From contig NZ_SMYL01000003.1 in the NCBI RefSeq assembly GCF_004358105.1, positions 315,371 to 379,370 of the forward strand: DNA of 64,000 nt, given 5' to 3'. Each line of letters starts with the position of its first letter. Positions within the stretch are counted from its first letter, which is position 1. Origin of the DNA: Sapientia aquatica (GTDB taxonomy: Bacteria > Pseudomonadota > Gammaproteobacteria > Burkholderiales > Burkholderiaceae_D). The position numbers were made by a program, and so were the translations under genes. The notes beneath the pieces are model-generated. The model saw only the letters and a list, made by a program, of their open reading frames with translations, searched no databases and had not been told where the DNA came from. Positions 36,763 through 45,590 of the stretch are shown here, one piece after another.

Positions 36763-39700
36763 TTTACTCATCTCCATTTGCTTTCGCCGCCGCTATCTAG
36801 CTTGGGCTATCGCTATCTTGGTGTTGATCTACGGTTATGTATCGTGGACCAATATGTCGGTTGAAGCGTTTCCCGATATTAGCGACATCACCGTACAAGT
36901 CACGACCCAAGTTCCCGGATTGGCCGCCGAAGAAATTGAGCAGCAAATTACCACGCCCCTAGAACGCGCTTTATCCAACACGCCGGGCTTGGTGACGATG
37001 CGCTCGTCGAGCACATTTGCGTTATCGCTGGTCACGTTGGTATTTAAAGATGGATCCGAAGATTATTTCGTGCGCCAGCGGATTTTAGAGCGCATCGCCA
37101 CAGCGACTTTGCCAAGCGGAATTCAACCTACGTTAAATCCCGTCACCAGCGCAGCGGGTGAAATTTTTCGCTACACATTGGAATCGGACAGCAAGAATTT
37201 AATGGAGCTATCCGAGATCCAAAAATGGATAGTGGTCCCAGGTTTAAAACAAGTGCCGGGCATCGCTGACGTGAGCAACTTTGGCGGCTTCACGAAAGAA
37301 TTCCAACTGGAACTCAACCCAGCGCAATTACAACGCTACAACCTCGCGTTAAACGATGTAGTCACCGCGATTAACAACAATAGCGCCAACGCTGGCGGCG
37401 GACGTATTTCGCGCGGCGAGCAAAGTTACGTGATTCGGGGCATTGGGCAAATTCATTCGCTCGACGATTTAGGCAATGTCGCTGTCACGCAAAGCAACGG
37501 CAATCCTGTGCTGGTGCGCGATTTAGGCAAGCTGCAATTTGGTCATCAAGAACGCGAAGGCATTTTGGGTAAAGATTCCAATCCCGATACGCTGGAAGGA
37601 ATTGTCTTGATGCTCAAGTACGAAAACCCTTCGGTCATTCTCAAAGGAGTGCACGCCAAAGTCGCTGAACTACAAAAGAAACTCGATCCGATGGGCGTCA
37701 AAATTGCGCCCTACATTGACCGCGACGATTTGGTGAAATTGACGGTGCATAAAGTCAGCCACACTGTGCTCGAAGGTATCGGCTTGGTGTGCATCGTATT
37801 GATTTTATTTTTAGGCAGTCCGCGCAGTGCGATTGTGGCGGCGGTGGCGATTCCGATTGCCTTGGTCACGGTATTCATCATCATGCACGCGACCAAAATG
37901 CCGGCTAACTTATTCTCACTCGGCGCGATCGATTTCGGGATTATTGTGGATGGTGCGATTGTGGTGATGGAGGCGATTTTGCGGCGGCGCGAAGAAAATC
38001 CAACGCTGGAGTTAACCGAAAACGACATTCTCGAAACGACCAGCCAAGTGGCGCGCCCAATCTTTTTTGCCACCTTGATTATCATCGTGGCGTACTTACC
38101 GCTGTTTGCGTTTGAACGCGCTGAAGGTAAATTATTTACGCCTATGGCTTACACCGTTTCGTATGCATTATTGGGTGCTCTGCTGTGCGCTCTGACGCTG
38201 ATTCCGGGCTTGGCATATACCGCGCTACGCATGCCGCGCAAAATATTTCATAACAAACCCTTAGCATGGCTGACCACACGTTATCGCGCTGGCTTGGGGC
38301 ATTTACTGGAACGTCCTTGGATCGCCTACCTCATCGCGTCTGTCGCCTTGGTGTGCGTATTGATTTTGGGTGCGACTGCGGGTAGCGAATTTTTGCCTGA
38401 ACTCGATGAAGGCGCGTTGTGGCTGCAAGTACAAATGCCAACTGGATTATCGCTAGAAAAAGCCAGCGAAATGGCGTCCGAATTACGCAAGGAAATTAAA
38501 TCCTTCCCCGAAGTTTCTTACGTCATCACGCAACTAGGTCGCAACGACGACGCGACCGATCCGTGGACGCCATCGCACATTGAAGTGCCGGTTGGCTTAA
38601 AACCGTATGACCAATGGGCGTCGGGCGAGAGCAAGGCCGAATTAATCGCCAGAATGAATGAGCGCTTTAAGCACATGCCGGGCTTTTCGATTGGTATTAG
38701 TCAGCCAATTATTGACGGCGTCAATGACGCCATTGGCGGCGCGCACAGCCCATTAGTATTGCGCGTTTATGGCAGCGACTTAAAAGAAGATCGTCGCATC
38801 GCCAATCAGATCGTCGATATTCTCGAATCAATCCGCGGAACCGCCTCGGCGTCGATTTTCCAAGAACCGCCTATTCCGCAAATGGTGGTAAAAATTGATC
38901 GCGCTGCCGCAGCGCGCTTTGGGATTAACGTCAACGATATCGCCGCGCTAATTCAAACCGGCGTTGGCGGTGCACCGGTCACAACGGTGTATCAAGAAGA
39001 GCACATTTACAATTTGACGGTGCGCTTCCCTAAAGCCAATAAAAGCAATCCAGAATCCTTGGGGCGCTTATATTTAAGCAGCCCCTCTGGCGCTAAAATC
39101 CCGCTCTCCCAGTTAGCGACGATACGTTTGCAAACCGGTGAAAGTACGATTTCGCACGAAACCAATAATCGCCAAATCACTGTGCGTATTGATAATCGCG
39201 GACGCGATTTAACGTCGTATTTAGCGGAAGCACAGCAACGCATCGATAAAGAAGTGAAATTTAATCCACAACAAAATCGCTTGGAATGGGCCGGACAATT
39301 CGAAAACCAGCAACGTGCCCAAGCCCGCTTGGTGATTATTTTGAGCGTAATGCTATTGATGATGGCGGTATTGTTGTACTTCCAGTTTGGCAAATTGCGC
39401 CAGTCATTCTTGATTCTCGGCGTGGTGCCGTTGGCGACTCTGGGCGGTTTGATTGCCTTGCACGTTACTGGTGAAACATTGAACGTGGCGACCGCCGTTG
39501 GCTTTATTGCGCTGTTCGGTGTGTCGGTACAAAACGGAATCATCATGGTAGCGAACTTCCGCCGCGTGCATGGTGAAGGATTGAGTTTGTCGGAAACCGT
39601 CATCGAAGGTGCCAGCGAACGTTTGCGTCCGGTGTTAATGACCGCCACAGTGGCGTCCATCGGCATGTTGCCGGCAGCGTTGGCTACTGGCGTTGGCACC

Positions 39701-39850
39701 GACGTGCAGCGCGGATTAGCCACCGTCGTGGTGGGTGGCTTGGTAGTCTCGACCTTGCTGACTTTATTTATTTTGCCGACCTTTTACTTTGCGCTCGAAA
39801 GTTTCGTCGCCGGTAAAGCGTGGGGCGTGCGCCGCAGACAGGATCGCTGA
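36755..39850 (+). CDS. RND efflux pump, heavy-metal type (CzcA/CusA family)
   Basis: Inner-membrane proton-driven transporter. The ATG at 36755 lies inside the end of the adaptor gene and gives 1031 residues, MINLLISICFRRRYLAWAIAILVLIYGYVSW, with the first helix. The HME-RND signature DFGIIVDGAIVVMEAILRR in TM4 contains the proton-relay aspartate. Two large periplasmic loops and twelve membrane helices follow, and VSVQNGIIMVANFRRVHGEG is the conserved repeat of that segment. The pump, adaptor and channel overlap or abut, forming one operon. The exported cation is not evident. Confidence 0.93.
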   Translation: MINLLISICFRRRYLAWAIAILVLIYGYVSWTNMSVEAFPDISDITVQVTTQVPGLAAEEIEQQITTPLERALSNTPGLVTMRSSSTFALSLVTLVFKDGSEDYFVRQRILERIATATLPSGIQPTLNPVTSAAGEIFRYTLESDSKNLMELSEIQKWIVVPGLKQVPGIADVSNFGGFTKEFQLELNPAQLQRYNLALNDVVTAINNNSANAGGGRISRGEQSYVIRGIGQIHSLDDLGNVAVTQSNGNPVLVRDLGKLQFGHQEREGILGKDSNPDTLEGIVLMLKYENPSVILKGVHAKVAELQKKLDPMGVKIAPYIDRDDLVKLTVHKVSHTVLEGIGLVCIVLILFLGSPRSAIVAAVAIPIALVTVFIIMHATKMPANLFSLGAIDFGIIVDGAIVVMEAILRRREENPTLELTENDILETTSQVARPIFFATLIIIVAYLPLFAFERAEGKLFTPMAYTVSYALLGALLCALTLIPGLAYTALRMPRKIFHNKPLAWLTTRYRAGLGHLLERPWIAYLIASVALVCVLILGATAGSEFLPELDEGALWLQVQMPTGLSLEKASEMASELRKEIKSFPEVSYVITQLGRNDDATDPWTPSHIEVPVGLKPYDQWASGESKAELIARMNERFKHMPGFSIGISQPIIDGVNDAIGGAHSPLVLRVYGSDLKEDRRIANQIVDILESIRGTASASIFQEPPIPQMVVKIDRAAAARFGINVNDIAALIQTGVGGAPVTTVYQEEHIYNLTVRFPKANKSNPESLGRLYLSSPSGAKIPLSQLATIRLQTGESTISHETNNRQITVRIDNRGRDLTSYLAEAQQRIDKEVKFNPQQNRLEWAGQFENQQRAQARLVIILSVMLLMMAVLLYFQFGKLRQSFLILGVVPLATLGGLIALHVTGETLNVATAVGFIALFGVSVQNGIIMVANFRRVHGEGLSLSETVIEGASERLRPVLMTATVASIGMLPAALATGVGTDVQRGLATVVVGGLVVSTLLTLFILPTFYFALESFVAGKAWGVRRRQDR

Positions 39851-41358
39851 TGACTACGCGCACCGTTGACTCATTGATGATTATGAAGAAAATTCCATTG
39901 CTCAATTTAATTTCACGGCCATGCAGCATCGGCTTGGCCTGCGCGTTGTTGCTGGCGGGCTGCGCCGTTGGGCCGGATTATGTGCGTCCTAAAGATGTCC
40001 TACCAAACGCGCATACTGAGGAGCCATTAACGCTCGCCGCCGCACCGCAAGGTGAAGTCACTCAGCAGTTTGTCGCCGGGCGCGATATTCCAGCGCAATG
40101 GTGGGAATTATTCCATTCTGAGCCGTTGAATAATTTAATTACCGACAGTCTGAAACACAATCCAACGATTTCAGCAGCGCAAGCCGCTTTGCGTCAGGCG
40201 CAAGAAAATAAGGAAGCGCAAGTTGGCGCCTATTTCCCTACCGTGTCGGCCTCGTACACGCCAACGCGGCAAAAAGTGACGAGTGATCTGGCCACGTCGG
40301 CCGCCTCTGGGAACTACTTATACAATCTGCACACAGCGCAATTAAGTATCTCTTATGCGCCGGACGTGTTCGGCTTAAATCGTCGCCAAGTCGAAGGCTT
40401 GCAAGCTCAAGTCGATACGCAACAATATCAATTGCAAGCGGCCTATTTGACCGTGACCACTAACGTCGCCACGGCCGCAATCACCGAAGCCGCCTTGCGC
40501 GCGCAGTTGACTGCTCTCAACGACGTGTTAGTCATTCAAAAGAAAACACTAGAGAGCACCTTGCGCCAACTTGCTCTTGGACAGGTCGGACAGTTGGACG
40601 TTGCAACGCAAGAATCGGCAGTTGCCAATGCCCAAGCAGCGATTGCGCCAATCCAAAAACAATTAGCCCAACAACGCGATTTAATTAAGGCCTTGGCTGG
40701 GCGTTTTCCCGACGATACCAGCACGCCAAAATTTGAACTCGACTCATTGCAATTGCCTGCGGAAATCCCGCTGACGCTGCCATCAACATTGGTCGAACAT
40801 CGGCCTGATATCTTGGCGGCGGAAGCACAATTGCATGCAGCCAGCGCGCAAGTTGGCGTGGCGGTAGCCAATCGCTTACCCAACATCGCGCTCGGTGTTG
40901 AGTCCTATGGTTCTGCCGCTTACAGCTTATCGAACCTGTTTAAAAGCAGCACCGTGTTCTGGAATTTAGCTGGCTCGATCACCCAACCTATCTTTGATGG
41001 CGGCACGCTCAAACATCGCCAAGGCGCCGCCGAAGCCGCCTATCAACAAGCAGAAGCGCAATACCGCTCGACGGTGATTTCCGCCTTCCAAAATGTGGCG
41101 GATGCCCTGCAAGCGATCCAAGCTGACGCGTTCGCCTTACAAGCCAACAAAAACGCGGAAGCGGCGGCAGCTAAGACCTATGCGATTGCACAACAACAAT
41201 TAGCACTGGGCGACATTAGCCCGATGGCGCTACTGACAGCTCAGCAAAACTATCAGCAAGCCAAAGTCGCACTGGCGCAAGCGCAAGCTAATCGTTACGC
41301 CGACACGGTGGCATTGTTTCAAGCCTTGGGTGGTGGTTGGTGGAATACGGCAAAATAA
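39850..41358 (+). CDS. Outer-membrane efflux lipoprotein (NodT/OprM-like)
   Basis: TolC-type exit channel of the RND system. The ATG at 39850 overlaps the pump stop (TGATG) and has AGGA six bases before it; an internal start at 39883 would give a more usual signal length. The lipobox is LLLAGC, followed by AVGPDYVRPK, a hallmark of NodT-family outer-membrane factors. Two repeats of the alpha-helical barrel domain carry SISYAPDVFGLNRRQVEGL and GSITQPIFDGGTLKHRQ. The length from the first start is 502 residues. Confidence 0.93.
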   Translation: MTTRTVDSLMIMKKIPLLNLISRPCSIGLACALLLAGCAVGPDYVRPKDVLPNAHTEEPLTLAAAPQGEVTQQFVAGRDIPAQWWELFHSEPLNNLITDSLKHNPTISAAQAALRQAQENKEAQVGAYFPTVSASYTPTRQKVTSDLATSAASGNYLYNLHTAQLSISYAPDVFGLNRRQVEGLQAQVDTQQYQLQAAYLTVTTNVATAAITEAALRAQLTALNDVLVIQKKTLESTLRQLALGQVGQLDVATQESAVANAQAAIAPIQKQLAQQRDLIKALAGRFPDDTSTPKFELDSLQLPAEIPLTLPSTLVEHRPDILAAEAQLHAASAQVGVAVANRLPNIALGVESYGSAAYSLSNLFKSSTVFWNLAGSITQPIFDGGTLKHRQGAAEAAYQQAEAQYRSTVISAFQNVADALQAIQADAFALQANKNAEAAAAKTYAIAQQQLALGDISPMALLTAQQNYQQAKVALAQAQANRYADTVALFQALGGGWWNTAK

Positions 41359-41557
41359 CGTCGCCAATGGCGCTGCCGAATGAGCAGCGCATAGTGACTT
41401 AATCTGCGACGCGGTTGGGCCTTTTGGGTCGTTATTTATTTTGTGTGATTTTTTGCACAGGATAAAAATAGTTTGCCGTATTTAGTTTTTTTACGGCAAT
41501 ATTGCACAACCTTGTTGCACTCCCAATTCCATTCTTTTTTATCAGAAATGTGCCGCC

Positions 41558-41935
41558 ATGAACATCACCCGCTTTGAAATGGGCCCGCGTTTTAGTGAAA
41601 TGACTGTGGTTGATTTAGGTAATGCCAAATTGATTTATCTGGCCGGCCAAGTCGCCCAAAACACCTCACTTGATGTGTCCGGTCAAACCCGCGAAGTGCT
41701 GCAATACATCGATCAATTATTAGCCAAAGTCGGTGCAGACAAAACCAACATCGTGGCTGCGCGCATTTATCTGGCCTCGACGGGTGACTACGCCGTGATG
41801 AATGCGGTCTGGGACGATTGGGTCCCGCAAGGACATACGCCAGCGCGCACTACTATTGGAACACGCTTGGTCAATCACGAGTACAAGGTTGAAATTGAAG
41901 TCACTGCAGCGATCAATAGTTCAGCCGCCAGTTAG
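41558..41935 (+). CDS. RidA family protein
   Basis: RidA/YjgF proteins hydrolyse reactive enamine and imine intermediates. The 125-residue protein shows GNAKLIYLAGQVAQN, the helix REVLQYIDQLLAKVGADKTNIVAARIYLAS, and the catalytic arginine region TPARTTIGTRL with EVEVTAAI-like ending. It belongs to one of the RidA subfamilies rather than the archetype, judged by the loose match in the active-site strand. It stands alone, about 200 bases after the efflux operon, and ends before a perfect palindromic terminator. Confidence 0.88.
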   Translation: MNITRFEMGPRFSEMTVVDLGNAKLIYLAGQVAQNTSLDVSGQTREVLQYIDQLLAKVGADKTNIVAARIYLASTGDYAVMNAVWDDWVPQGHTPARTTIGTRLVNHEYKVEIEVTAAINSSAAS

Positions 41936-41960
41936 CCGCCAGCTAAAGTCGGAAGGCAAT

Positions 41961-41998
41961 AAAAAAACCGCCAGTAATTAATTACTGGCGGTTTTTTT
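41961..41998. terminator. Perfect palindromic bidirectional terminator
   Basis: All 38 bases form one perfect inverted repeat: seven A, then CCGCCAGTAATT and its complement, then seven T. It sits between the convergent RidA and lipoprotein genes and can end transcription from both sides. Confidence 0.92.
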
Positions 41999-42010
41999 TA
42001 GCCAATTAAT

Positions 42011-42643
42011 TTAATTGCAGGTCACAATCACCGCTGCTGCACTGCCCGATGTGGGGATTGTTCCAATGCCGTTGGTCACCAAGCACGTATGGCCAGTGGG
42101 TTGCGTTCCGACTGTGACGCTATAGTTAGAACCAGAGGCCAGCGGGGTTGGGAATAATTGGGTAATCGTGCCGCCCGCGGCAGTCGTGGCATTGCCAGTG
42201 ACACTTAACGCATCCACGCCGTTATCCAATAACACCACGGTTGCGCCCGATGCCAAGCCACTGATATTGACCGACACGGCTGAGGTTGTGGTGCTGCCAG
42301 CGACGCAATTGACTTGAACATTGGTGACATCGTTGCCGCGCGAGTCAACCGTACCAGAACCATTGACCACGGTGCAAGTTTCTCCCGTCGGCTGTTTGTT
42401 GACGGTGACTAAATAAGCTCCTTTAGAACTCACTGTTTTATCGAACGTAAAGCTGCCGTTGGCCGACACGGTAATCGCGTCGCTACCATTGTTGAGCAAA
42501 CCAACCGAGGTTGCACCAGCTAAACCAGAAACATTGCCGCCAATACGCGCGTTCAATGCGCCACCGCAAGCAGTTAACGTCAGGGCTGTGACGGCTGTAA
42601 CGACTGCAACCGCGATTAAGGGTGTTAATTTCATTAATCTCAT
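42011..42643 (-). CDS. Two-repeat surface lipoprotein
   Basis: A 210-residue probable lipoprotein. The signal is TPLIAVAVVTAVTALTLTAC, with the lipid-bearing cysteine in LTAC followed by GG. The mature part has two homologous repeats of about 75-80 residues: each has a GLA-x-G-x-x-V-x-LL-x-NG-x-DA start and a QPTG-x-TC-x-V-x-NG-x-GT ending with V-x-C. The paired cysteines in each repeat may form a disulfide. AAAGGA seven bases before the ATG at 42643 supports that start. I know such repeats from large betaproteobacterial surface proteins but no function. Confidence 0.75.
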   Translation of the reverse strand: MRLMKLTPLIAVAVVTAVTALTLTACGGALNARIGGNVSGLAGATSVGLLNNGSDAITVSANGSFTFDKTVSSKGAYLVTVNKQPTGETCTVVNGSGTVDSRGNDVTNVQVNCVAGSTTTSAVSVNISGLASGATVVLLDNGVDALSVTGNATTAAGGTITQLFPTPLASGSNYSVTVGTQPTGHTCLVTNGIGTIPTSGSAAAVIVTCN

Positions 42644-42840
42644 TATTTGTCCTTTGTCGTATTTGAGCAATTAGCGCGCGTTGATTGCACCGACCAATTG
42701 GCGTCGACGCTTTGCATGGTAAATCGTGTTAGAGAGTCAAAACGAAACAAGCAATGGCGTCACCGAAGTCGGAAATCATACCATTGCTTGTTGGGCAGTT
42801 TATGCCGAGATGGGATTTGTTTGTAACAAACGCGAATCGC

Positions 42841-43689
42841 TTATGCCACTTCCGCCAGACGCGCAGTGATTTGCTTACGGTAGCGGTTTAAGTCTTGCAC
42901 TGTCTCAAAACTTTGATCGAACAGCAAAGACAGATTATGCAAAATGCGGTCGATGACTTTCTTTTCCCATGTGCCATCAAATTTGATTTGACCGTCTAAC
43001 CAACGCTCTAGCCAATCCGGATCAGGCAAACGACTTTGAATCGTGTCTTTTGGGAAGAATGCTTGCGCTACGTGCAAATTGGTTGGATGCAGCGGCTTCT
43101 CAGTACGACGCGCTGAGGCCATTAACACACCGATTTTGGCAAATGCCGAACTGGCGCTGTCGCCCAATTCGTTTAACGCTTTTTTCATGTAACGCAAATA
43201 CGCGCCGCCGTGGCGAGCTTCGTCTTGGCTGATGATCTTGTAGATGTGCTTAATGACTGGTTCGGTATGCCAATCGGATGCGCAACGATACCAATGGTTT
43301 AAACGGATTTCGCCGCAAAAATGCAGCATCAAGGTTTCCAAAGGCGGAGCAGGATCGAACTCAAACCGCACGTTATCCAACTCTTCTTCTGTTGGTACTA
43401 ATTCTGGATAGAAGCGGCGCAGGTATTCCATCAACACCAATGAGTGCTTTTGTTCTTCAAAAAACCAAACTGACATGAACGCGCAAAAATCGCTGTCTTG
43501 GCGGTTGTCGCGCAAAAACATTTCCGTCGCTGGCAACGCCGACCATTCCGTGATGGCATTCATCTTGATGGTTTGTGCTTGCTCTAAGGTCAGTTTAGAA
43601 CCGTCAAACTGATCCCACGGAATGTCTGTCTCCATGTTCCAGCGCACTTGTTCTAAGGACTTAAATAATTCGGGATACAACATAGTCAC
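42841..43689 (-). CDS. Ferritin-like di-iron protein, acyl-desaturase-related
   Basis: A 282-residue protein with the four-helix di-iron ligand pattern: a glutamate in NAITEWSALPATEMFLRD, then FFEEQKHSLVLMEYLRRFY, then EIRLNHWYRCASDWH, and finally ISQDEARHGGAYLRYMKKAL. This is the arrangement of ferritin-like oxidases related to plant-type acyl-ACP desaturases. A GTG start at 43689 has AAGGG six bases upstream; an ATG is two codons further. It has no operon partner, and the substrate is unknown. A transposase lies just upstream. Confidence 0.8.
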   Translation of the reverse strand: MTMLYPELFKSLEQVRWNMETDIPWDQFDGSKLTLEQAQTIKMNAITEWSALPATEMFLRDNRQDSDFCAFMSVWFFEEQKHSLVLMEYLRRFYPELVPTEEELDNVRFEFDPAPPLETLMLHFCGEIRLNHWYRCASDWHTEPVIKHIYKIISQDEARHGGAYLRYMKKALNELGDSASSAFAKIGVLMASARRTEKPLHPTNLHVAQAFFPKDTIQSRLPDPDWLERWLDGQIKFDGTWEKKVIDRILHNLSLLFDQSFETVQDLNRYRKQITARLAEVA

Positions 43690-43940
43690 GTGAGACCCTT
43701 TTCTATATCATCAAATACGTTTTAGAAGAATTCGCCTAATTCTACCAGAACGCGTAAATTAACTCTTACTGTACCTAGCCATGAAGTGTGCAGCTCAATT
43801 GCTACAGCAATGTGAAACCGTAGGCCGCCTGAAATATTTTATAAATCCCCGCAACAAATGCAACAACGGTGAATAATTCGGCGCAGAAATGAAAAAAGCA
43901 TAATAAACCGAGAGGCGGTATTAGCGTTTAGGTCAGTTTT

Positions 43941-43955
43941 GTCAACCGGGTTGAC
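43941..43955. promoter_or_regulatory. 15-bp perfect palindrome upstream of the transposase
   Basis: GTCAACCGGGTTGAC is a perfect inverted repeat around a central G. It lies 56 bases before the transposase ATG and may be a regulator site or part of the element's left end. Confidence 0.35.
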
Positions 43956-44011
43956 GGGAAGCGCGTTATTTGAATAGCATAGGCTGTGATTTATCCGGCT
44001 GAGTGCTCCCC

Positions 44012-44947
44012 ATGAAACCCACCGCATTCAAGAAGCTCATCGAGGACGTCGGCACCCTGTCCGCGTCCGAGTGCATCGAAGCCAAAAAGGCCCTGCGTGG
44101 GCGCGAACAGGAGGTGCAAGGCTCCTTGGTTCTACGCGAAGCGGAAGATGCGATCAAGACCTGCCCCTACTGCGATTGCGAGCACTTCACCAAGTCAGGA
44201 GTCCGCGACGGACGGCAACGCTTCAAGTGCAAGGCATGCTCCAAAACCTTCAACGCATTGACTGGCACTCCATTGGCAAGACTTCGCATGGCCGAAAAGC
44301 ATATCGAGAATGCGGAGTGCATGGTGGATGGGCTGAGCGTGGCCGCAACTGCTGAACGATTGGGCGTCGCATTCACCACGGCATTCCGTTGGAGGCATCG
44401 CTTCCTGCGCTCGCCGCAAAAAATACAACCTCTGCAATTGACCGGAGTGGTGGAAGCGGACGAGACGTTCTTCATCGAGTCCTTCAAGGGTCAACGCAAG
44501 GGCCTGCCTCGCCCGGCGAAAGTGCGTGGCACCAAGGCCGTGAAGCCTGGACTGTCCAAGGAGCAAATCCCCGTGCTGGTGGCCCGCGACCGTTCGAGCG
44601 GAGCCACGCTGTCAGCCGTCATCGCCTCACGCAAGGCCAAGGACATTGGAGAGAAGTTGTCGCCTGTCCTGTCTGACGATTGCCTGCTTTGCTCGGATGG
44701 CTACAAGGCTTATGGAGTCATTGCCAAAGCTAAGGGCATCCAATCCAAGAGCGTGCCAGCAAAGAAGGTGGCTGGCAGCTACCATATTCAAAATATAAAT
44801 TCCTACCACTCGCGTCTCAAAGGATGGATGCATCGCTTCTACGGAGTGGCCACCAAGAACCTCGACAACTATCTTGGCTGGCACCGCATGCTCGATAAGG
44901 ACAACTGCATGGACGGCAAAACCTTCTTGAATACCTCGTTTCGCTAG
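44012..44947 (+). CDS. IS1595 family transposase
   Basis: DDE-type transposase of the ISXO2-like group. The start is taken as the ATG at 44012; an in-frame GTG at 44003 is possible. Order of parts: an N-terminal helical region; a zinc ribbon with CPYCDCEHFTKSG and CKACSKTF; a helix-turn-helix (LSVAATAERLGVAFTTAFRWRHRFL); and the catalytic domain with VVEADETFFIES, CSDGYKAYG and SYHSRLKGWMHRFYGVATKNLDNYLGWHRML, where a histidine replaces the third acidic residue, as in this family. At 311 residues it is full length and apparently intact. Codon use differs from the flanking core genes. Confidence 0.93.
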   Translation: MKPTAFKKLIEDVGTLSASECIEAKKALRGREQEVQGSLVLREAEDAIKTCPYCDCEHFTKSGVRDGRQRFKCKACSKTFNALTGTPLARLRMAEKHIENAECMVDGLSVAATAERLGVAFTTAFRWRHRFLRSPQKIQPLQLTGVVEADETFFIESFKGQRKGLPRPAKVRGTKAVKPGLSKEQIPVLVARDRSSGATLSAVIASRKAKDIGEKLSPVLSDDCLLCSDGYKAYGVIAKAKGIQSKSVPAKKVAGSYHIQNINSYHSRLKGWMHRFYGVATKNLDNYLGWHRMLDKDNCMDGKTFLNTSFR

Positions 44948-45065
44948 GACTCCAACCTTCTTCAAGCACCTCTATGCAATAGATGTGGCCGCCATTGTGG
45001 ATATGGCACATTTATCAGCAAAATTGAGAAACCGTTAGAAAGACGAGTCTGGCATTGCCAGGAAT

Positions 45066-45581
45066 TCAATTTCGTTTGGCGTGGAGACGCGCCCCCAACA
45101 ATGCGTTGCGATGCGGAAACCGGCCAAAACGTTCGATGATGTCCTTATGCTTTCGTTCGAATTCCAAACTACTCTCCATGCCAGGAGCATCGAAAAGTGC
45201 CATTGCCACTAAGTGCATCATTGATGACTCGCTGTGCATGTAAGGAAGGAATAAAAATGAACGTTCTTTCACTTCAAGTTCACTGTCAGCTTGGACTGCA
45301 ACGGCGGTTTGCGCCAGCGCAAGCGCCAAAGGGTCGCATGCAAAGGCTGACGCTTGGTCCCGGTAAATGTTGCGCGAAAACTGATCAAGCACCAAAATTT
45401 CGGCTAGTCGGCCAAGTGCAGTCTCACGCCACGCAAATAGTTCGCAAGCTGCCGCCGCCTTGTGCAAAGCCCCAAACCGCCGGAAAATCAACTGGTCAAA
45501 ATCCGCTGATTTCTCCCACCACTGTTTAGGCGCGATCTCCTCAAACCAGAATGAAATGACTGAGTCGGGGCTCTGGTGCAT
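45066..45581 (-). CDS. DUF924 family protein, C terminus frameshifted
   Basis: DUF924 proteins are small helical proteins of unknown function. Here MHQSPDSVISFWFEEIAPKQWWEK, LDQFSRNIYRD and FLPYMHSE are clear hallmarks, and the conserved ending begins as GRFPHRNALLG. The frame then drifts to ARLHAKRN and stops at 45066. Removing one base from a run of five C at 45092-45096 (plus strand) restores the usual ending, R-V-S-T-P-N-E-I-E-F-L, running on to SSF and a stop at 45035. The gene is thus damaged, or the run is mis-sequenced. It is followed by the transposase region. Confidence 0.82.
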   Translation of the reverse strand: MHQSPDSVISFWFEEIAPKQWWEKSADFDQLIFRRFGALHKAAAACELFAWRETALGRLAEILVLDQFSRNIYRDQASAFACDPLALALAQTAVAVQADSELEVKERSFLFLPYMHSESSMMHLVAMALFDAPGMESSLEFERKHKDIIERFGRFPHRNALLGARLHAKRN

Positions 45582-45590
45582 GGTGCTCGC

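Larger units (their letters stand above)
43933..45027 (+). mobile_element. IS1595-type insertion sequence (ends approximate)
   Basis: A single-transposase element of the IS1595 family lies between the ferritin-like gene and the DUF924 gene. The ends are not certain. The only weak match I found is TCAGTTTTG at 43933-43941 against the reverse complement of 45019-45027 (TCAATTTTG), 8 of 9 bases, which could be chance. No target duplication was identified. The right edge should be left of 45035, where the neighbouring DUF924 coding potential ends. Confidence 0.4.

Noticed and set aside
43933-45027. Exact ends of the IS1595 element
   Set aside because: The 9-base match of the candidate ends has one mismatch and no longer inverted repeat or target duplication supports it; reported as approximate only.
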